Assembly: GCA_029432775.1 (NCBI GenBank)
Contig: JAROAZ010000008.1
Location: forward strand, 124,001 to 188,000
Reading direction: 5' to 3'
Source of the DNA: Pontiellaceae bacterium B12227
Lineage (GTDB): Bacteria; Verrucomicrobiota; Kiritimatiellia; Kiritimatiellales; Pontiellaceae
Length of the DNA: 64,000 nucleotides
Shown: positions 8,710 to 17,681 of the stretch, piece after piece
Position numbering within the stretch: the stretch's first letter is position 1
Layout: every line of letters starts with the position of its first letter
Position numbers and translations under genes: made by a program
The notes under the pieces: generated by a model
The model's input: the letters and a program-made list of their open reading frames with translations, nothing else
Database searches by the model: none
What the model was told of the DNA's origin: nothing

Positions 8710-11700
8710 TTATTCCAGTGAAAACCAGTCGAGGTTGTAGCCGCCGGTTTCCATTTCGAAACGCAACGTAAACGTACCGTATGGAAGATCGATCGCCTCA
8801 TCGACCGTGGTCCAGTTTTGCCAACCGCCTGTAGCCGGGGCACTGAAGGTCGCGGCTTCGGCTCCATCGATGAGCACATTGATTATTCCCCCGCCCGAAG
8901 CACTCGCAGTGCTGCAGCTCAACGTATAGGCTCCGGCGGTGCTGTTCGTGAAATTGAATTCGAGCCACTCGCCAGCATCGATCCATCCCACATTGTACCC
9001 CCCTGCTGCACAAACCTCGATGTCCACATCGTCGACTCGGTAGACCCCGCCAGTGTTGCCGGGCGTGGTATCGTAGTAGTTGATATAGTTCTCGAATTCA
9101 GTTCGTCCGGCGGCAAGCCCGATGATGGTAAATTGGCTGGAGCCGTTTTGAATCGCGCCCACGCCGCGAACCGGATCAAGCTGTATATTCACATCGCCGA
9201 ACTCCATTTCGCCGACGGCAGAGCTCCTGACTTTTGTGCCGACCGGAACACGGGCCATTCGCACGTTATCAAATACGATATTTGTAAATGCGCCTCCCGT
9301 CCCATCTGTTTGATGGGCGACATAGATTCCACTGTTCATTACGTCATCAATCAGGATATCGCTGAATGTGATGTTTTCCACATCACCGTAGCGGGTCAGC
9401 AGATTAATCGCGCCATACTCGGCCGGAGAAGAACCGTAGCCCCCCAGCGTCCCGCTGCGGTACAGGGTGTTGCGGTAGACGGCCATGGTGTCGTTGGTGC
9501 TGAAGCCATACCCGGTCTGGGCAAACGTGGTGTTGAAGCGCAGCGCCGTTCCTGAGACGGAATCGCTGATCACGTTGTGGTGCACCCGATGGCCTTCCCC
9601 GCCGAAGATGCCCATGCCGGACGCGCGGTAGTTGCACTCGACGGTGTTGTAGCGGAAGATGTTTCCAATGCACTGCGGCACGGTGGCCGCCCCGGACGAC
9701 CAGGTCGCCATGGAGTCGTCGCCGGTCTGCCGGAAGTGGCAGTTTTCAATCACGGAATTTTTCGTACCATGCGCAAAGTTTACCCCATCGGCAAAGGTGT
9801 TGCGGAAGCGGCAGTTGCGGATCACCAAGCCGTCCGTTAGGTTGTATGGAGGGGTGTAATTGGCAATCCATGCCCCGACACCGACCTGCTCGGCCCAGAT
9901 ATTTTCGATGAGCGATCCCGTACCGAAGTTTTGCCGGAAGGCGTCGCCGGAACCGTCGCGCGAATGGGAGTTCGACCAGATGTAGAGATCGCGAACCGTG
10001 ACGTTGTTTCCATTACCCCAGAAGCCGCAATTCGACTTATCACCTTCGTATGCCGTGAACCGCAGTTCCGTATGCCACATGCCCGCGCCCTGGATAGCGA
10101 CATCACTCACAAGCAGGCGGCTGCTGAGGTGGAACACCCCATCCGGAACATAGACGCCCTTCCCGGCCGACTTGGCGGCGCTGATACAGGCATTAAATGC
10201 GGCCAGATCATCGACGCCATCGTTTGTCACCGCTCCGTAGTCGAGCACGTTGAGGTATTCAGACGGCACGTTCACGGTAATGGCCCCATCGACCAGTTCC
10301 GTCTCAATGACATCAATCCAGGCCAGCGGTTCACCGGATCCCCGACGCAGTACCAGAGTATAGTCCGGCAGGAGGGTTACCGTCGTCTTAACCCGTACTT
10401 CGTTAAAGCGCTTGGCTGGTCGCCCGTGGCTCGGTAGGTTAGATTCCACCATGCTTGTATCGAAATAGACCCAGGCCTGCTCGGAGGTAACCGGAATCAA
10501 ACTCGACTCGATCAGCGAACCACCGCCGTCTCGGATTTCGAGCGTGAGGGTGCCGTTGGCACCGCCTCCGCCAGGTGCGTCCTCGATAGCGTAACGCAAT
10601 ACGAAAGCATTCGCATTATCCGTTAATATCCATTTGGCATACGCTCCAATATTACCCAGTTCGATGCAGCTTCGCTTTTGCGCTTCGGCCTGAACCAACA
10701 GACGATCATAAGTCGGGGCAAGGATTGTCGCTCCGCCGCCGATGGCCTCAACGTTGTCTTCATCGTAGGATACCCAGGGGAGCAGGGCTCCCTGCGGCAA
10801 GGGCTCCAGTATAAATTTCTGCCCGTCGTCGTTCGTGTCGAGCGAGGCATAGGTTGCTGTTCCGGCGACATCGTCGCCAACGGTGGCAAATTCGTTGGAT
10901 TTCCAGCCGCTTTCAATCCGAAAGAATCCGGGTTCGGAGAGGAACTTCCAGCGGTAGCTGGTGAAGGTCGGGTTTAGTGTTCCCATCTGGAGGTTACCAG
11001 CGCCTGAGCCGGAGGTTGCGAGCTCTTCGATGCGCAAGGCATTGAGGTAACCGCTGTTGCCGGAATCGCCGACAAATGCCACATAAATCGTTCCGTCTGC
11101 TTCAGGAGACACATTGCCAATAACGGCTACCGAGTTGCTGTTGTGACCTGCCCCGACTCCGACCGTAAGGTTGGCGGAAGCCTGAACCGCACCGTTGCTG
11201 TCGGTTACGGAGTAAACCGTGATATTATCTGTGTTGTATTTGTGCGAACCAAAGAAGCTGAGGTTGTATTCCTTTGATACATCGAGATCGCGGATTTCAA
11301 AGGTTTCGACGCCAGCAAAATAATCATAGGCCGCATTGGTTATTCCGAGGTCGCCCAACGCGACCCCATCAATAATCGTATTGGCCGGATCAGGCGGGTT
11401 GCCTCCCCCAGCAGGACCATTAAAGCTGTCGGTTCCAAAGGAGGAGGTCATGACGATATCAAAAGGAGTCGAGTTACTTCCAACGTCAACCATATTGTTG
11501 GCTGGGGAATAGCCCACCTCGTTCCAGTAGTTTCCGTTGAGGTCGGGTCTAGAAACGCTTAGGCCACGAAAGGTGCCGTCGGTTCCGAAATCAACGAGCA
11601 GTTTTTTTCCTGAAGATCCTGAATTCTGCTGCTCTACATTAATACTCTCGCCGGTCTCCCTGTTCGTGATCCAATAGCGGTCCCCTTGTGCGGAATATTG

Positions 11701-12213
11701 AATCGACCAATGGGCACGGGTGTCGGCAAGCCCTAGTCCCGCGGCATATGCGACGGTATCGGCACCGGAATCATGAAAGAGTACTTTATCTCCATCCAGG
11801 CTGCGAAAGCGGACATAACTGGAGTCGAATTCATCCGCATAGGTTTCCACAGGCACTTCTACGACGGAACAGGACAAGCGATAGAACCCCTGCTCTGCGC
11901 TCACAGAACCATAAAAGTTTAAAGCTTCAAACTGCCCATTCATCAGATTATTTGAAACGGCATAAGCGGGATCGACCGTTGCGAAGGTTGAGCCATCCCC
12001 GCTGTAGGTTGCCACGGAAGTCCAGCCTCCGGTTAGACTGGTTGCCCGCTCCAGCGAGTAAAGCAATGCAGGCTCATCGATGCGCCTGGACGTGGCAGCA
12101 TCAACATAAACAGCGTTTGGAAACGAAAGTTCCAACGGCTTATCGGGATCAAGAACTACCGACGCAAACGCAATCTGCCCCACCGAAAGCAATAGAATCA
12201 AAAGCAGCTTCAT
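8710..12213 (-). CDS. GH87-like alpha-1,3-glucanase with CBM6-like module
   Basis: 1,167 residues, secreted. The ATG at 12211-12213 is preferred because GAGGA lies 9 nt upstream and it gives a clean signal peptide (KLLLILLLSVG). Domain order: N-terminal beta region (~20-115); a region carrying YWITNRETGE (~130-200); a module with LVDFGTDG, YWNEVG and DSFNGPAGG (~205-400) shared with the protein at 1-551; a beta-sandwich (~480-630); a pectate-lyase-3-like beta-helix start DYGAVTNDGVDD near 655; the catalytic helix with QGAGMWH, DGVNF and RQTGDDSMATWS (Asp pair near 830); and a C-terminal CBM6-like module (~1040-1167, ending LDWFSLE). GH87 is assigned from the GDD segment and gene context. It follows the GH71 stop by 4 nt. 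Confidence 0.75.
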   Translation of the reverse strand: MKLLLILLLSVGQIAFASVVLDPDKPLELSFPNAVYVDAATSRRIDEPALLYSLERATSLTGGWTSVATYSGDGSTFATVDPAYAVSNNLMNGQFEALNFYGSVSAEQGFYRLSCSVVEVPVETYADEFDSSYVRFRSLDGDKVLFHDSGADTVAYAAGLGLADTRAHWSIQYSAQGDRYWITNRETGESINVEQQNSGSSGKKLLVDFGTDGTFRGLSVSRPDLNGNYWNEVGYSPANNMVDVGSNSTPFDIVMTSSFGTDSFNGPAGGGNPPDPANTIIDGVALGDLGITNAAYDYFAGVETFEIRDLDVSKEYNLSFFGSHKYNTDNITVYSVTDSNGAVQASANLTVGVGAGHNSNSVAVIGNVSPEADGTIYVAFVGDSGNSGYLNALRIEELATSGSGAGNLQMGTLNPTFTSYRWKFLSEPGFFRIESGWKSNEFATVGDDVAGTATYASLDTNDDGQKFILEPLPQGALLPWVSYDEDNVEAIGGGATILAPTYDRLLVQAEAQKRSCIELGNIGAYAKWILTDNANAFVLRYAIEDAPGGGGANGTLTLEIRDGGGSLIESSLIPVTSEQAWVYFDTSMVESNLPSHGRPAKRFNEVRVKTTVTLLPDYTLVLRRGSGEPLAWIDVIETELVDGAITVNVPSEYLNVLDYGAVTNDGVDDLAAFNACISAAKSAGKGVYVPDGVFHLSSRLLVSDVAIQGAGMWHTELRFTAYEGDKSNCGFWGNGNNVTVRDLYIWSNSHSRDGSGDAFRQNFGTGSLIENIWAEQVGVGAWIANYTPPYNLTDGLVIRNCRFRNTFADGVNFAHGTKNSVIENCHFRQTGDDSMATWSSGAATVPQCIGNIFRYNTVECNYRASGMGIFGGEGHRVHHNVISDSVSGTALRFNTTFAQTGYGFSTNDTMAVYRNTLYRSGTLGGYGSSPAEYGAINLLTRYGDVENITFSDILIDDVMNSGIYVAHQTDGTGGAFTNIVFDNVRMARVPVGTKVRSSAVGEMEFGDVNIQLDPVRGVGAIQNGSSQFTIIGLAAGRTEFENYINYYDTTPGNTGGVYRVDDVDIEVCAAGGYNVGWIDAGEWLEFNFTNSTAGAYTLSCSTASASGGGIINVLIDGAEAATFSAPATGGWQNWTTVDEAIDLPYGTFTLRFEMETGGYNLDWFSLE

Positions 12214-12217
12214 AAAA

Positions 12218-13903
12218 TCATTCCTCTCTCTTTTCATCAGTCAAGTGGATGCCACGTTTCCAATTCGGAACCCCGGCATCATCCTGATCGTATTCGCAAG
12301 TGCTGACGGGCGACTTATCGCCGAATACCAGTTCCCAAACTCTGGAATATTCCGAGGAGTAGCCCACTGTTGCCCGGTCGGTACGATACGGCTCTTCTGT
12401 GATCCACTCCGGCGCGGTGAATTCGAAAACGGTTTGTCCGTCGCGCACCGCTTTGAGCGTTACCGCGCCCGGCTCGATCGGGATGCGCTTGACGGCAATG
12501 CCTGGTTCGACCACACCGACCTCCTTGCCATTCATGAACAGGATCGCCTTATTGGTGAGGACCGTCACCGCCTCGATGAAATCCTCTTCGGCAAGCGGAA
12601 TTTTTTCTTCCGACCGCACTTCGAAGTCGGCCAGCGAGGGTTTCGCCGAGGCGGGATATTTTTTGTAGAACACCATCCCGGTTTCCCGGCGGTTTAGCTC
12701 CGGTTTCCCCTGCCACAGGTTCTTGTAGGCCTGCAGCAGCAAGGCGAATGCAAAGTTATGGTTGATATCGGGACATATCTGATGGCCCTCCGGATAATCG
12801 TTCCAGGTCACGACGTTGATGATCGGTGCATCGGTACGGATCGCGCGCTCGGCGCTGGCGCGGAGCTCCGCGGACAATCCCGACACATACACCCAGCGCC
12901 ACATGCCATCGACGCCCAGCTGGAGCGCATCCTCCAAACGCCATACGCGATCGTAAAGTTTATCGGTCTTTTTCCGGAACAGCTTGGAGGTGTAGAAATC
13001 AGGGCAAATGCTTTCCGTGTAGGCCCGGTTGCGCCCGGCGCATTTCGCGGCAAACGCATCCCATTGCGCTCCATAGCGGCTGTTGACCGGAATGAAAGAC
13101 CAGAAGGCCGGATAGAAATCAAGCAACTGATCCATCACATCGGCGTGTTTCAGCATCCACCAACGGACATGATAAACATAGGCAATATCGATGCCGCAAT
13201 AGTCTGCCAATCGCTCGTAGGCCTCTGCATCGGCCGCCACCAGTTCGGGGCGCTTCAGTATGTCGCCGATGCCAAAGGCCTGATCGGTCAACCCGTCACC
13301 GATCCATTGATAGATGATGTAACGGCCGTCGGGCGTCTTCAGCCAGACATCGTCCCAAGTTCTTTCAGCCAACAGCTCTTTCAGAGCATCGCCCCACCAG
13401 CGGATTTTCTGTTCCTCGGGCATATCCTGCTCAGCAATGCAGAGGCACACCGTCAGCTTGAAATCCACCCCAAGCTTTTCCACCGCCAGGAAAAACGCCT
13501 TGATATTGCGATTGTATTCCCGTGCGACTTCCGGGCGGTCCAGCGGATAGAAAAACTGGAATCCGTCAACCCCCAACTCTATAGCGGTGAGGACCTCGAA
13601 CTCGGCCGCCTCTTCGGGTGTTTTGTCCGTTTCACGGAAATCCATGATCGGAAACGTTTGATTGAAACCGCCAATGGTGCCCGACGGGCCATCCAGCCGG
13701 AAATGCTCCCGCGAATCATAGGTTGGAACCGATTGCGCATCCTTGTGGTAGAGCATGTTGGACATGTAATGCGCTACAACCCGCTTTTGATTCAAAAGTG
13801 GAAGACCCAGCTCAGGCCGGTTGCGAAGCGGATTCTCTGCCATGTCAGCAACAACTGTGGCAGCACATAACCAAGCACATAGTACTAATTTAATTTTGAA
13901 CAT
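12218..13903 (-). CDS. GH71-like endo-alpha-1,3-glucanase
   Basis: 561 residues from the ATG at 13901-13903, which begins a signal peptide (MFKIKLVLCAWLCAATVVA); an earlier ATG at 13924 lies in the repeat region. The mature protein opens with KRVVAHYM, like the VFAHYM start of GH71 alpha-1,3-glucanases. It continues with LGVDGFQFFY, FYPAFWSFIP and DGMWRWVY, and ends the barrel with VVTWNDYPEGHQI, resembling the family's TWNDYGES segment. GH71 is best known in fungi and rarer in bacteria. A C-terminal beta domain (about 430-560) follows. It is the first gene after the regulator and probably heads the operon. The assignment rests on remembered motifs; a GH99-like or other TIM-barrel hydrolase is the alternative. 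Confidence 0.7.
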   Translation of the reverse strand: MFKIKLVLCAWLCAATVVADMAENPLRNRPELGLPLLNQKRVVAHYMSNMLYHKDAQSVPTYDSREHFRLDGPSGTIGGFNQTFPIMDFRETDKTPEEAAEFEVLTAIELGVDGFQFFYPLDRPEVAREYNRNIKAFFLAVEKLGVDFKLTVCLCIAEQDMPEEQKIRWWGDALKELLAERTWDDVWLKTPDGRYIIYQWIGDGLTDQAFGIGDILKRPELVAADAEAYERLADYCGIDIAYVYHVRWWMLKHADVMDQLLDFYPAFWSFIPVNSRYGAQWDAFAAKCAGRNRAYTESICPDFYTSKLFRKKTDKLYDRVWRLEDALQLGVDGMWRWVYVSGLSAELRASAERAIRTDAPIINVVTWNDYPEGHQICPDINHNFAFALLLQAYKNLWQGKPELNRRETGMVFYKKYPASAKPSLADFEVRSEEKIPLAEEDFIEAVTVLTNKAILFMNGKEVGVVEPGIAVKRIPIEPGAVTLKAVRDGQTVFEFTAPEWITEEPYRTDRATVGYSSEYSRVWELVFGDKSPVSTCEYDQDDAGVPNWKRGIHLTDEKREE

Positions 13904-13910
13904 ACCTACT

Positions 13911-13930
13911 GCATACACCTGCATACACCT
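13911..13930. promoter_or_regulatory. Tandem 10-bp repeat, candidate operator
   Basis: Two perfect, adjacent copies of GCATACACCT lie 8 bp upstream of the GH71 start. A related GCATACACCG inverted repeat lies upstream of the secreted-protein gene at the other end of the cluster (601-633). The spacing of one helical turn suits cooperative binding by a dimeric regulator. The protein partner is inferred, not shown. Confidence 0.45.
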
Positions 13931-13937
13931 CGTCGCA

Positions 13938-13964
13938 ACAAAAAAACCGAAGTTTCACCTCCGG
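13938..13964 (-). terminator. Terminator after regulator gene
   Basis: On the minus strand CCGGAG-GTGAAA-CTTCGG (stem with one G-T pair) is followed by a run of about seven T. It lies 27 bp after the regulator stop and would separate regulator transcription from the glucan genes, or act as a conditional terminator before GH71. Confidence 0.6.
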
Positions 13965-13990
13965 CCTCATTATTTACCTCACTCTCAGCA

Positions 13991-15202
13991 CTAGAAATGT
14001 ACAGCCTTTGACATTGAATCAATGCCCATGCTCGTCTCAATCGACGCATCTTCATTGCCTCTCGAATAACGGCCGTCCATTTCTTTCATTGTGATACCTG
14101 GAATAAATTTAAACTGCATCAACACTGCCGTTCTGGAAACCGTACGCTCCTTGGCATACTCAGCAAGCACGTCGAAACAGGTATCCATCATTTTGTCGAA
14201 ATCCGGCAGCATCCCGGTCATCAGGCCATTGTCTCTCCCGGGTACCGCAGCGGTACCGATGGACCCCACACTGAGTTTCCCCGGTATATCAACACCGCAC
14301 AACGGAGCCATATTGGTGAGTATGGTGGTGCGCCCAAGGGAACCGCAAACAAGGGCCGTGGGACGCTCGTGTTCAGACATCGCCATGATTTTTTTGAGGT
14401 AGCCATTCACTGAAACTAGGTCTTCATTGTCAATATCGCGCGAAAGCTCCAGCAAGGCCTCATCCACTTCAAGGCCACGTTGAGCCATCGCCCGCCGGTA
14501 ACCATTCAGGTGCAACTCCGCCTGCCGCCTATCCATTTCGCGACTTTCATAGCTGAACGCCGGGCATTTATGCCCGGCATCGATCATTCGATGCGTCAGC
14601 TCGAAGTAGGCATATTCCACATCAGCCGAAACCCGGGGCACACAACTTTCGTAAGGCGGACAAAGGAAAACATGGGGCAGCACAGATGCTTCATCGACCA
14701 ACGGCAACATCTTTTCAAACGCCGTCAACGATATGACTCCCGTTACCTCCCCACTAAACAAAACCCCAGGCTGCAAGGCCTTTACCGGCTCCACATCAGA
14801 CGGAAGCACTCTGACCTCCGTAATCATATTTCGCTTACCGGCGGCCTCCAGAATGATGTGCTGATACCACAAAATTAGCTGAACTGATCGTTGGTCCTCA
14901 TGCAGTAGTAAGCCGATTTTTCCTGTAGTGCGACGGTTTGGCGATGATGATTTCAGGAAAGTACCGCGATTACCGCGCATTTCCACATACCCATCCTCGC
15001 GCATTTTTTCAAACGCATTGTACATTGTTTTCGTTCCGAAGCCCGACTCTTTGGCCAGGGCCAGCATGCCCGGCAGACGATCGCCCACCTTCCAGCGCCC
15101 ATTGTGGATTTCCTCCACGAAGACATCCCGAATCTGCTGCTCAAACGTCAACTGGTGGTGAACAACAATCTGGTGTCCAAATAACTCAAAATGATCAGTC
15201 AT
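13991..15202 (-). CDS. GntR/LacI-type (AraR-like) transcription regulator
   Basis: 403 residues from the ATG at 15200-15202; a TTG at 15268 would add 22 residues but has no better ribosome site. Residues ~18-88 form a GntR winged helix (TFEQQIRDVF...GDRLPGMLALAKESGFGTKTMYNAFEKMR). Residues ~95-385 form a LacI/periplasmic-binding-like sugar-sensing domain (KIGLLLHEDQ, HKCPAFSYESREMDRR, GYRRAMAQRG, PTALVCGSLGR). This is the AraR architecture: DNA binding released by a sugar. Immediately upstream of the GH71-GH87-GH65 genes on the same strand, it is the probable local regulator. Likely operators are the GCATACACC repeats and the inverted repeat at 15260-15278. Confidence 0.88.
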   Translation of the reverse strand: MTDHFELFGHQIVVHHQLTFEQQIRDVFVEEIHNGRWKVGDRLPGMLALAKESGFGTKTMYNAFEKMREDGYVEMRGNRGTFLKSSSPNRRTTGKIGLLLHEDQRSVQLILWYQHIILEAAGKRNMITEVRVLPSDVEPVKALQPGVLFSGEVTGVISLTAFEKMLPLVDEASVLPHVFLCPPYESCVPRVSADVEYAYFELTHRMIDAGHKCPAFSYESREMDRRQAELHLNGYRRAMAQRGLEVDEALLELSRDIDNEDLVSVNGYLKKIMAMSEHERPTALVCGSLGRTTILTNMAPLCGVDIPGKLSVGSIGTAAVPGRDNGLMTGMLPDFDKMMDTCFDVLAEYAKERTVSRTAVLMQFKFIPGITMKEMDGRYSRGNEDASIETSMGIDSMSKAVHF

Positions 15203-15259
15203 TACAAATGCTCTCGGTTTATGTGCAACTATACAATCATATACCCCCTTTGTTTCAAG

Positions 15260-15278
15260 ACTATTCAATACGAATAGT
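15260..15278. promoter_or_regulatory. Perfect 7-bp inverted repeat upstream of regulator
   Basis: ACTATTC-AATAC-GAATAGT lies 58 bp upstream of the chosen regulator start. Its symmetry and position suit an autoregulatory operator; this is an inference. It differs from the GCATACACC repeats near the glucan genes. Confidence 0.4.
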
Positions 15279-16036
15279 TGTATCAGCTGTTATAAAATGG
15301 TGTCGGCTAAGTTTAGCGGGAGTCGCTCATTTTACGGACATGTGCGCCAGAAAACCAGCTATCAGGAAGTCAACGAACAAGACAACAAGCAACCACCCAT
15401 CGAAACCTGAATGCAAACCAGCCTCATCGTCCAAAAAACCACTGCCCACCCTGAAAATAAGGAATCAAACTTCCATACAGGCTATTTCAATTATCAAACA
15501 CATACGTAATTCTGAGTCTGAATTGTTCATTTTTAAGGTATGTAACACACTAAGAATCCGATTTCCACCCACCTAAACGCACTGCTTTTAAAGTCAGAGC
15601 TCTGCTCATTGCCACCCAGAATACTATCTGTGAAATTTGATTAGGAGGTTGGAAAATTGATAGCCCAGCATTGTGATTCATGATTTAAATACCGTTTTAT
15701 AGTGGCTATAAAGAGGTTCTGCAAAGGCCCTCGAAAGAACGAAAGTTGGTGTCCACTCACGACCCCACTCCACGTCTGGTTAATGAAGCTTGCAAGAGTT
15801 TCGATACAGCACACGGATTTCTCCTCCTCTTTTCCCGGGCACTGTTTTTTTTGCCCATACCCCAAGAATAATCCTGAATCTTTTTTGAACGTTCTCCGAC
15901 AGCATGGTCCACACCTGGAATCCACATAAACAGGTTTCTGCTTTTTTTCTGTTTAGAACAGCGCATGCCCCCCCCTTTTTTTCCGTGCGCTGTTTTTTGT
16001 GTCTACAGAATTCACTAAAGCGCTGACCGTTAGACT
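15279..16036. other. Gene-poor stretch between regulator and integrase
   Basis: About 760 bp with no convincing gene. A 37-codon frame from the ATG at 15298 (VSAKFSGSRSFYGH...) and short frames at 15641-15929 have no ribosome site or recognisable product. This may be remnant DNA next to the integrase. Confidence 0.5.
15957..15998 (+). terminator. Stem-loop with T-run
   Basis: AACAGCGCA and TGCGCTGTT pair around a C7/T7 loop and are followed by TTTTTT on the plus strand. It faces the integrase end, so it could stop plus-strand transcription entering the integrase gene; no plus-strand gene is recognised before it. Confidence 0.45.
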
Positions 16037-17347
16037 TTAGGCAGCAACTTGGTCGACGAGGGCTTTCAGTCGTTCGAGCAGCTCGGGTTTATCTAGATTA
16101 GGGGCCTCACGTGCCAGTCGATCCAACTCCTGCAGCGATTGATCAGCGGCCGGTGCAGTTCCTTGCGTCAACAATCTCGGCATAGCGGTTTCCAAAGCAC
16201 TGCGGAAGGCTTCACGGTCGGGACGGAAATAATACTTCAGCACGACTTCGACCGTGGAATGGCCGGTAACGCGCCGGACCAATTCCATGGGAACCCCGGC
16301 ACTGAGCGCCATGGTGATCCACGTGGTGCGCAGAGAGTGGAATCCTTTGACGGTGGCGTTCTGGATTCGGTCTTCGCACTCGAGATCGGTTTTGATCTTG
16401 GCGGCTTTAAGCACCTGCTTAACACGCCAGGAGATACCGAAGTTTTTGCATTGGTAGAGCTTTGCTGCTTTGGGGAAGATATATTTATCGGTTCGTGGCT
16501 GCCGTTCGATCTCTTCGCGCAAAGCCGGGAAGAGCGGGATCTCTGCGGTTTCCCCGGTTTTGGAGGTATGAACCGTGATGAAGGCGCCAAGCAGATCCAC
16601 GGCGTCCCACTTGAGCTGACAGCAGTCGCCCTGCCGCATGGCGGTGCACATGCCGACAATAAAGATCGAGCGCATGACGCCGTCGGCGTGTTGCAGGATG
16701 CGGTTAAGTTCGTCGAGCGTGAAGGGCTGGTGGTGCACCGTAGTCTTGAGCTTGGTCGGACAGTTACTAAACGGATTGCGGCCGATGCCGGCATCCTGGC
16801 CCATACGTTCAAAGAACCCTTTCAAGAGATGCATCTTATCGTTGTAGGTGGCCGCTGCATAGCCAAGTTCATCTAGGTGTCGGAGCCACTCCTGCGCCAT
16901 CCGCGGTGTTACCTGAGAAAGGTATTTTACCGCTGGGTGCCGCTCTCCAATAAATTCGCGGAATTTCCGTAGCGTGGTGCACTGATTTTTCTCCCACAGT
17001 TCGGTTCGGCGCTTCCGGCTGGGCAGATTCAGCCAACAGGATTCAATACCCACCAACGGAATCTGCTCAATAGAAGATCCCGATTTTAGCGCGTAGAGTT
17101 CTTCTAAATGTTTTTCTGCATTTTTCTGGCTGTGGGCCTCAGAAATCAAACCATCGAGTTTGACCTGGGCTTGTGTACGCGACCTTTCAAAAGCTAAATC
17201 CCCGACTTTTCGGAGGGTATTAGGCACTCGCCCCTTGATTTCCACCCCGAGGTTGATGGTTGTATTCTTCCCATTCATCGTGAAGCGCCCATACCACCAT
17301 TTCGAGCGCAGCGAACCATCCTTCTTGCGGGTAATTTCCAATCCCAT
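16037..17347 (-). CDS. Tyrosine-type integrase
   Basis: 436 residues; start ATG at 17345-17347 (GAGACAGG upstream). The N-terminal ~100 residues form an arm-type region (KKDGSLRSKWWYGRF), followed by a SAM-like core-binding domain (~115-200) and the catalytic domain. Catalytic residues visible: Arg in TAMRQGDCCQLKW near 235, Lys in TSKTGE near 260, HSLR near 337, GHS near 360 and Tyr in LKYYFRP near 373. Site-specific recombinases of this shape move integrative elements. It sits 157 bp from the 3' end of tRNA-Pro and is read in the same direction, a common layout at an integration end. No duplicate of the tRNA end is visible in the window, so the other boundary lies outside or has decayed. 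Confidence 0.88.
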   Translation of the reverse strand: MGLEITRKKDGSLRSKWWYGRFTMNGKNTTINLGVEIKGRVPNTLRKVGDLAFERSRTQAQVKLDGLISEAHSQKNAEKHLEELYALKSGSSIEQIPLVGIESCWLNLPSRKRRTELWEKNQCTTLRKFREFIGERHPAVKYLSQVTPRMAQEWLRHLDELGYAAATYNDKMHLLKGFFERMGQDAGIGRNPFSNCPTKLKTTVHHQPFTLDELNRILQHADGVMRSIFIVGMCTAMRQGDCCQLKWDAVDLLGAFITVHTSKTGETAEIPLFPALREEIERQPRTDKYIFPKAAKLYQCKNFGISWRVKQVLKAAKIKTDLECEDRIQNATVKGFHSLRTTWITMALSAGVPMELVRRVTGHSTVEVVLKYYFRPDREAFRSALETAMPRLLTQGTAPAADQSLQELDRLAREAPNLDKPELLERLKALVDQVAA

Positions 17348-17454
17348 TGCCTGTCTCCGTTTATGCGACTATTTGCACCGCTTCTATTCAAAGCGAACGA
17401 ATCAAACGGCCCCAACCCGAAGTATCCCCCGAAGTCAGGACCGAAGCAGACAGA

Positions 17455-17489
17455 CAAAAAAACACAGCACCTGCATTAAGTGCTGTGTT
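17455..17489 (-). terminator. tRNA-Pro terminator
   Basis: A perfect 10-bp stem (AACACAGCAC/GTGCTGTGTT) with a 9-nt loop is followed on the minus strand by a T-rich run. It lies 15 bp after the tRNA 3' end. Confidence 0.85.
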
Positions 17490-17503
17490 TGAATGACTTA
17501 AAA

Positions 17504-17580
17504 TGGTCGGGGCGACTGGATTCGAACCAGCGACTTCTACGTCCCGAACGTAGCGCTCTACCAGGCTGAGCCACGCCCCG
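17504..17580 (-). tRNA. tRNA-Pro (anticodon CGG)
   Basis: 77 nt including encoded CCA (TGG at 17504-17506 on the plus strand). The acceptor stem CGGGGCG/CGCCCCG pairs fully. The anticodon stem CTACG/CGTAG holds the loop TTCGGGA, giving anticodon CGG. GGTTCGAATCC is the T arm. The neighbouring integrase suggests its 3' end serves, or served, as an attachment site. Confidence 0.96.
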
Positions 17581-17665
17581 TATTGACCAAAAGACTGCGT
17601 ATAGTATAGATCCCCGTTTGAATGGCAAGCGGGAAAATGGAGGTTTTTTACAACCCCTGAAAAAG

Positions 17666-17680
17666 TTCCAATGTTTGGAA
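17666..17680. repeat. Dispersed palindrome copy (intergenic)
   Basis: TTCCA-ATGTT-TGGAA, one of 20 exact copies of TTCCARNNNYTGGAA in the window. It ends 1 bp before the xerC/D stop codon. Confidence 0.8.
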
Positions 17681-17681
17681 A

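Noticed and set aside
12758-13870. Plus-strand open frame of 370 codons opposite the GH71 gene
   Set aside because: No start context, no domain; shadow of the GH71 frame.
15641-15929. Overlapping short frames on both strands between regulator and integrase
   Set aside because: No start context or recognisable product.
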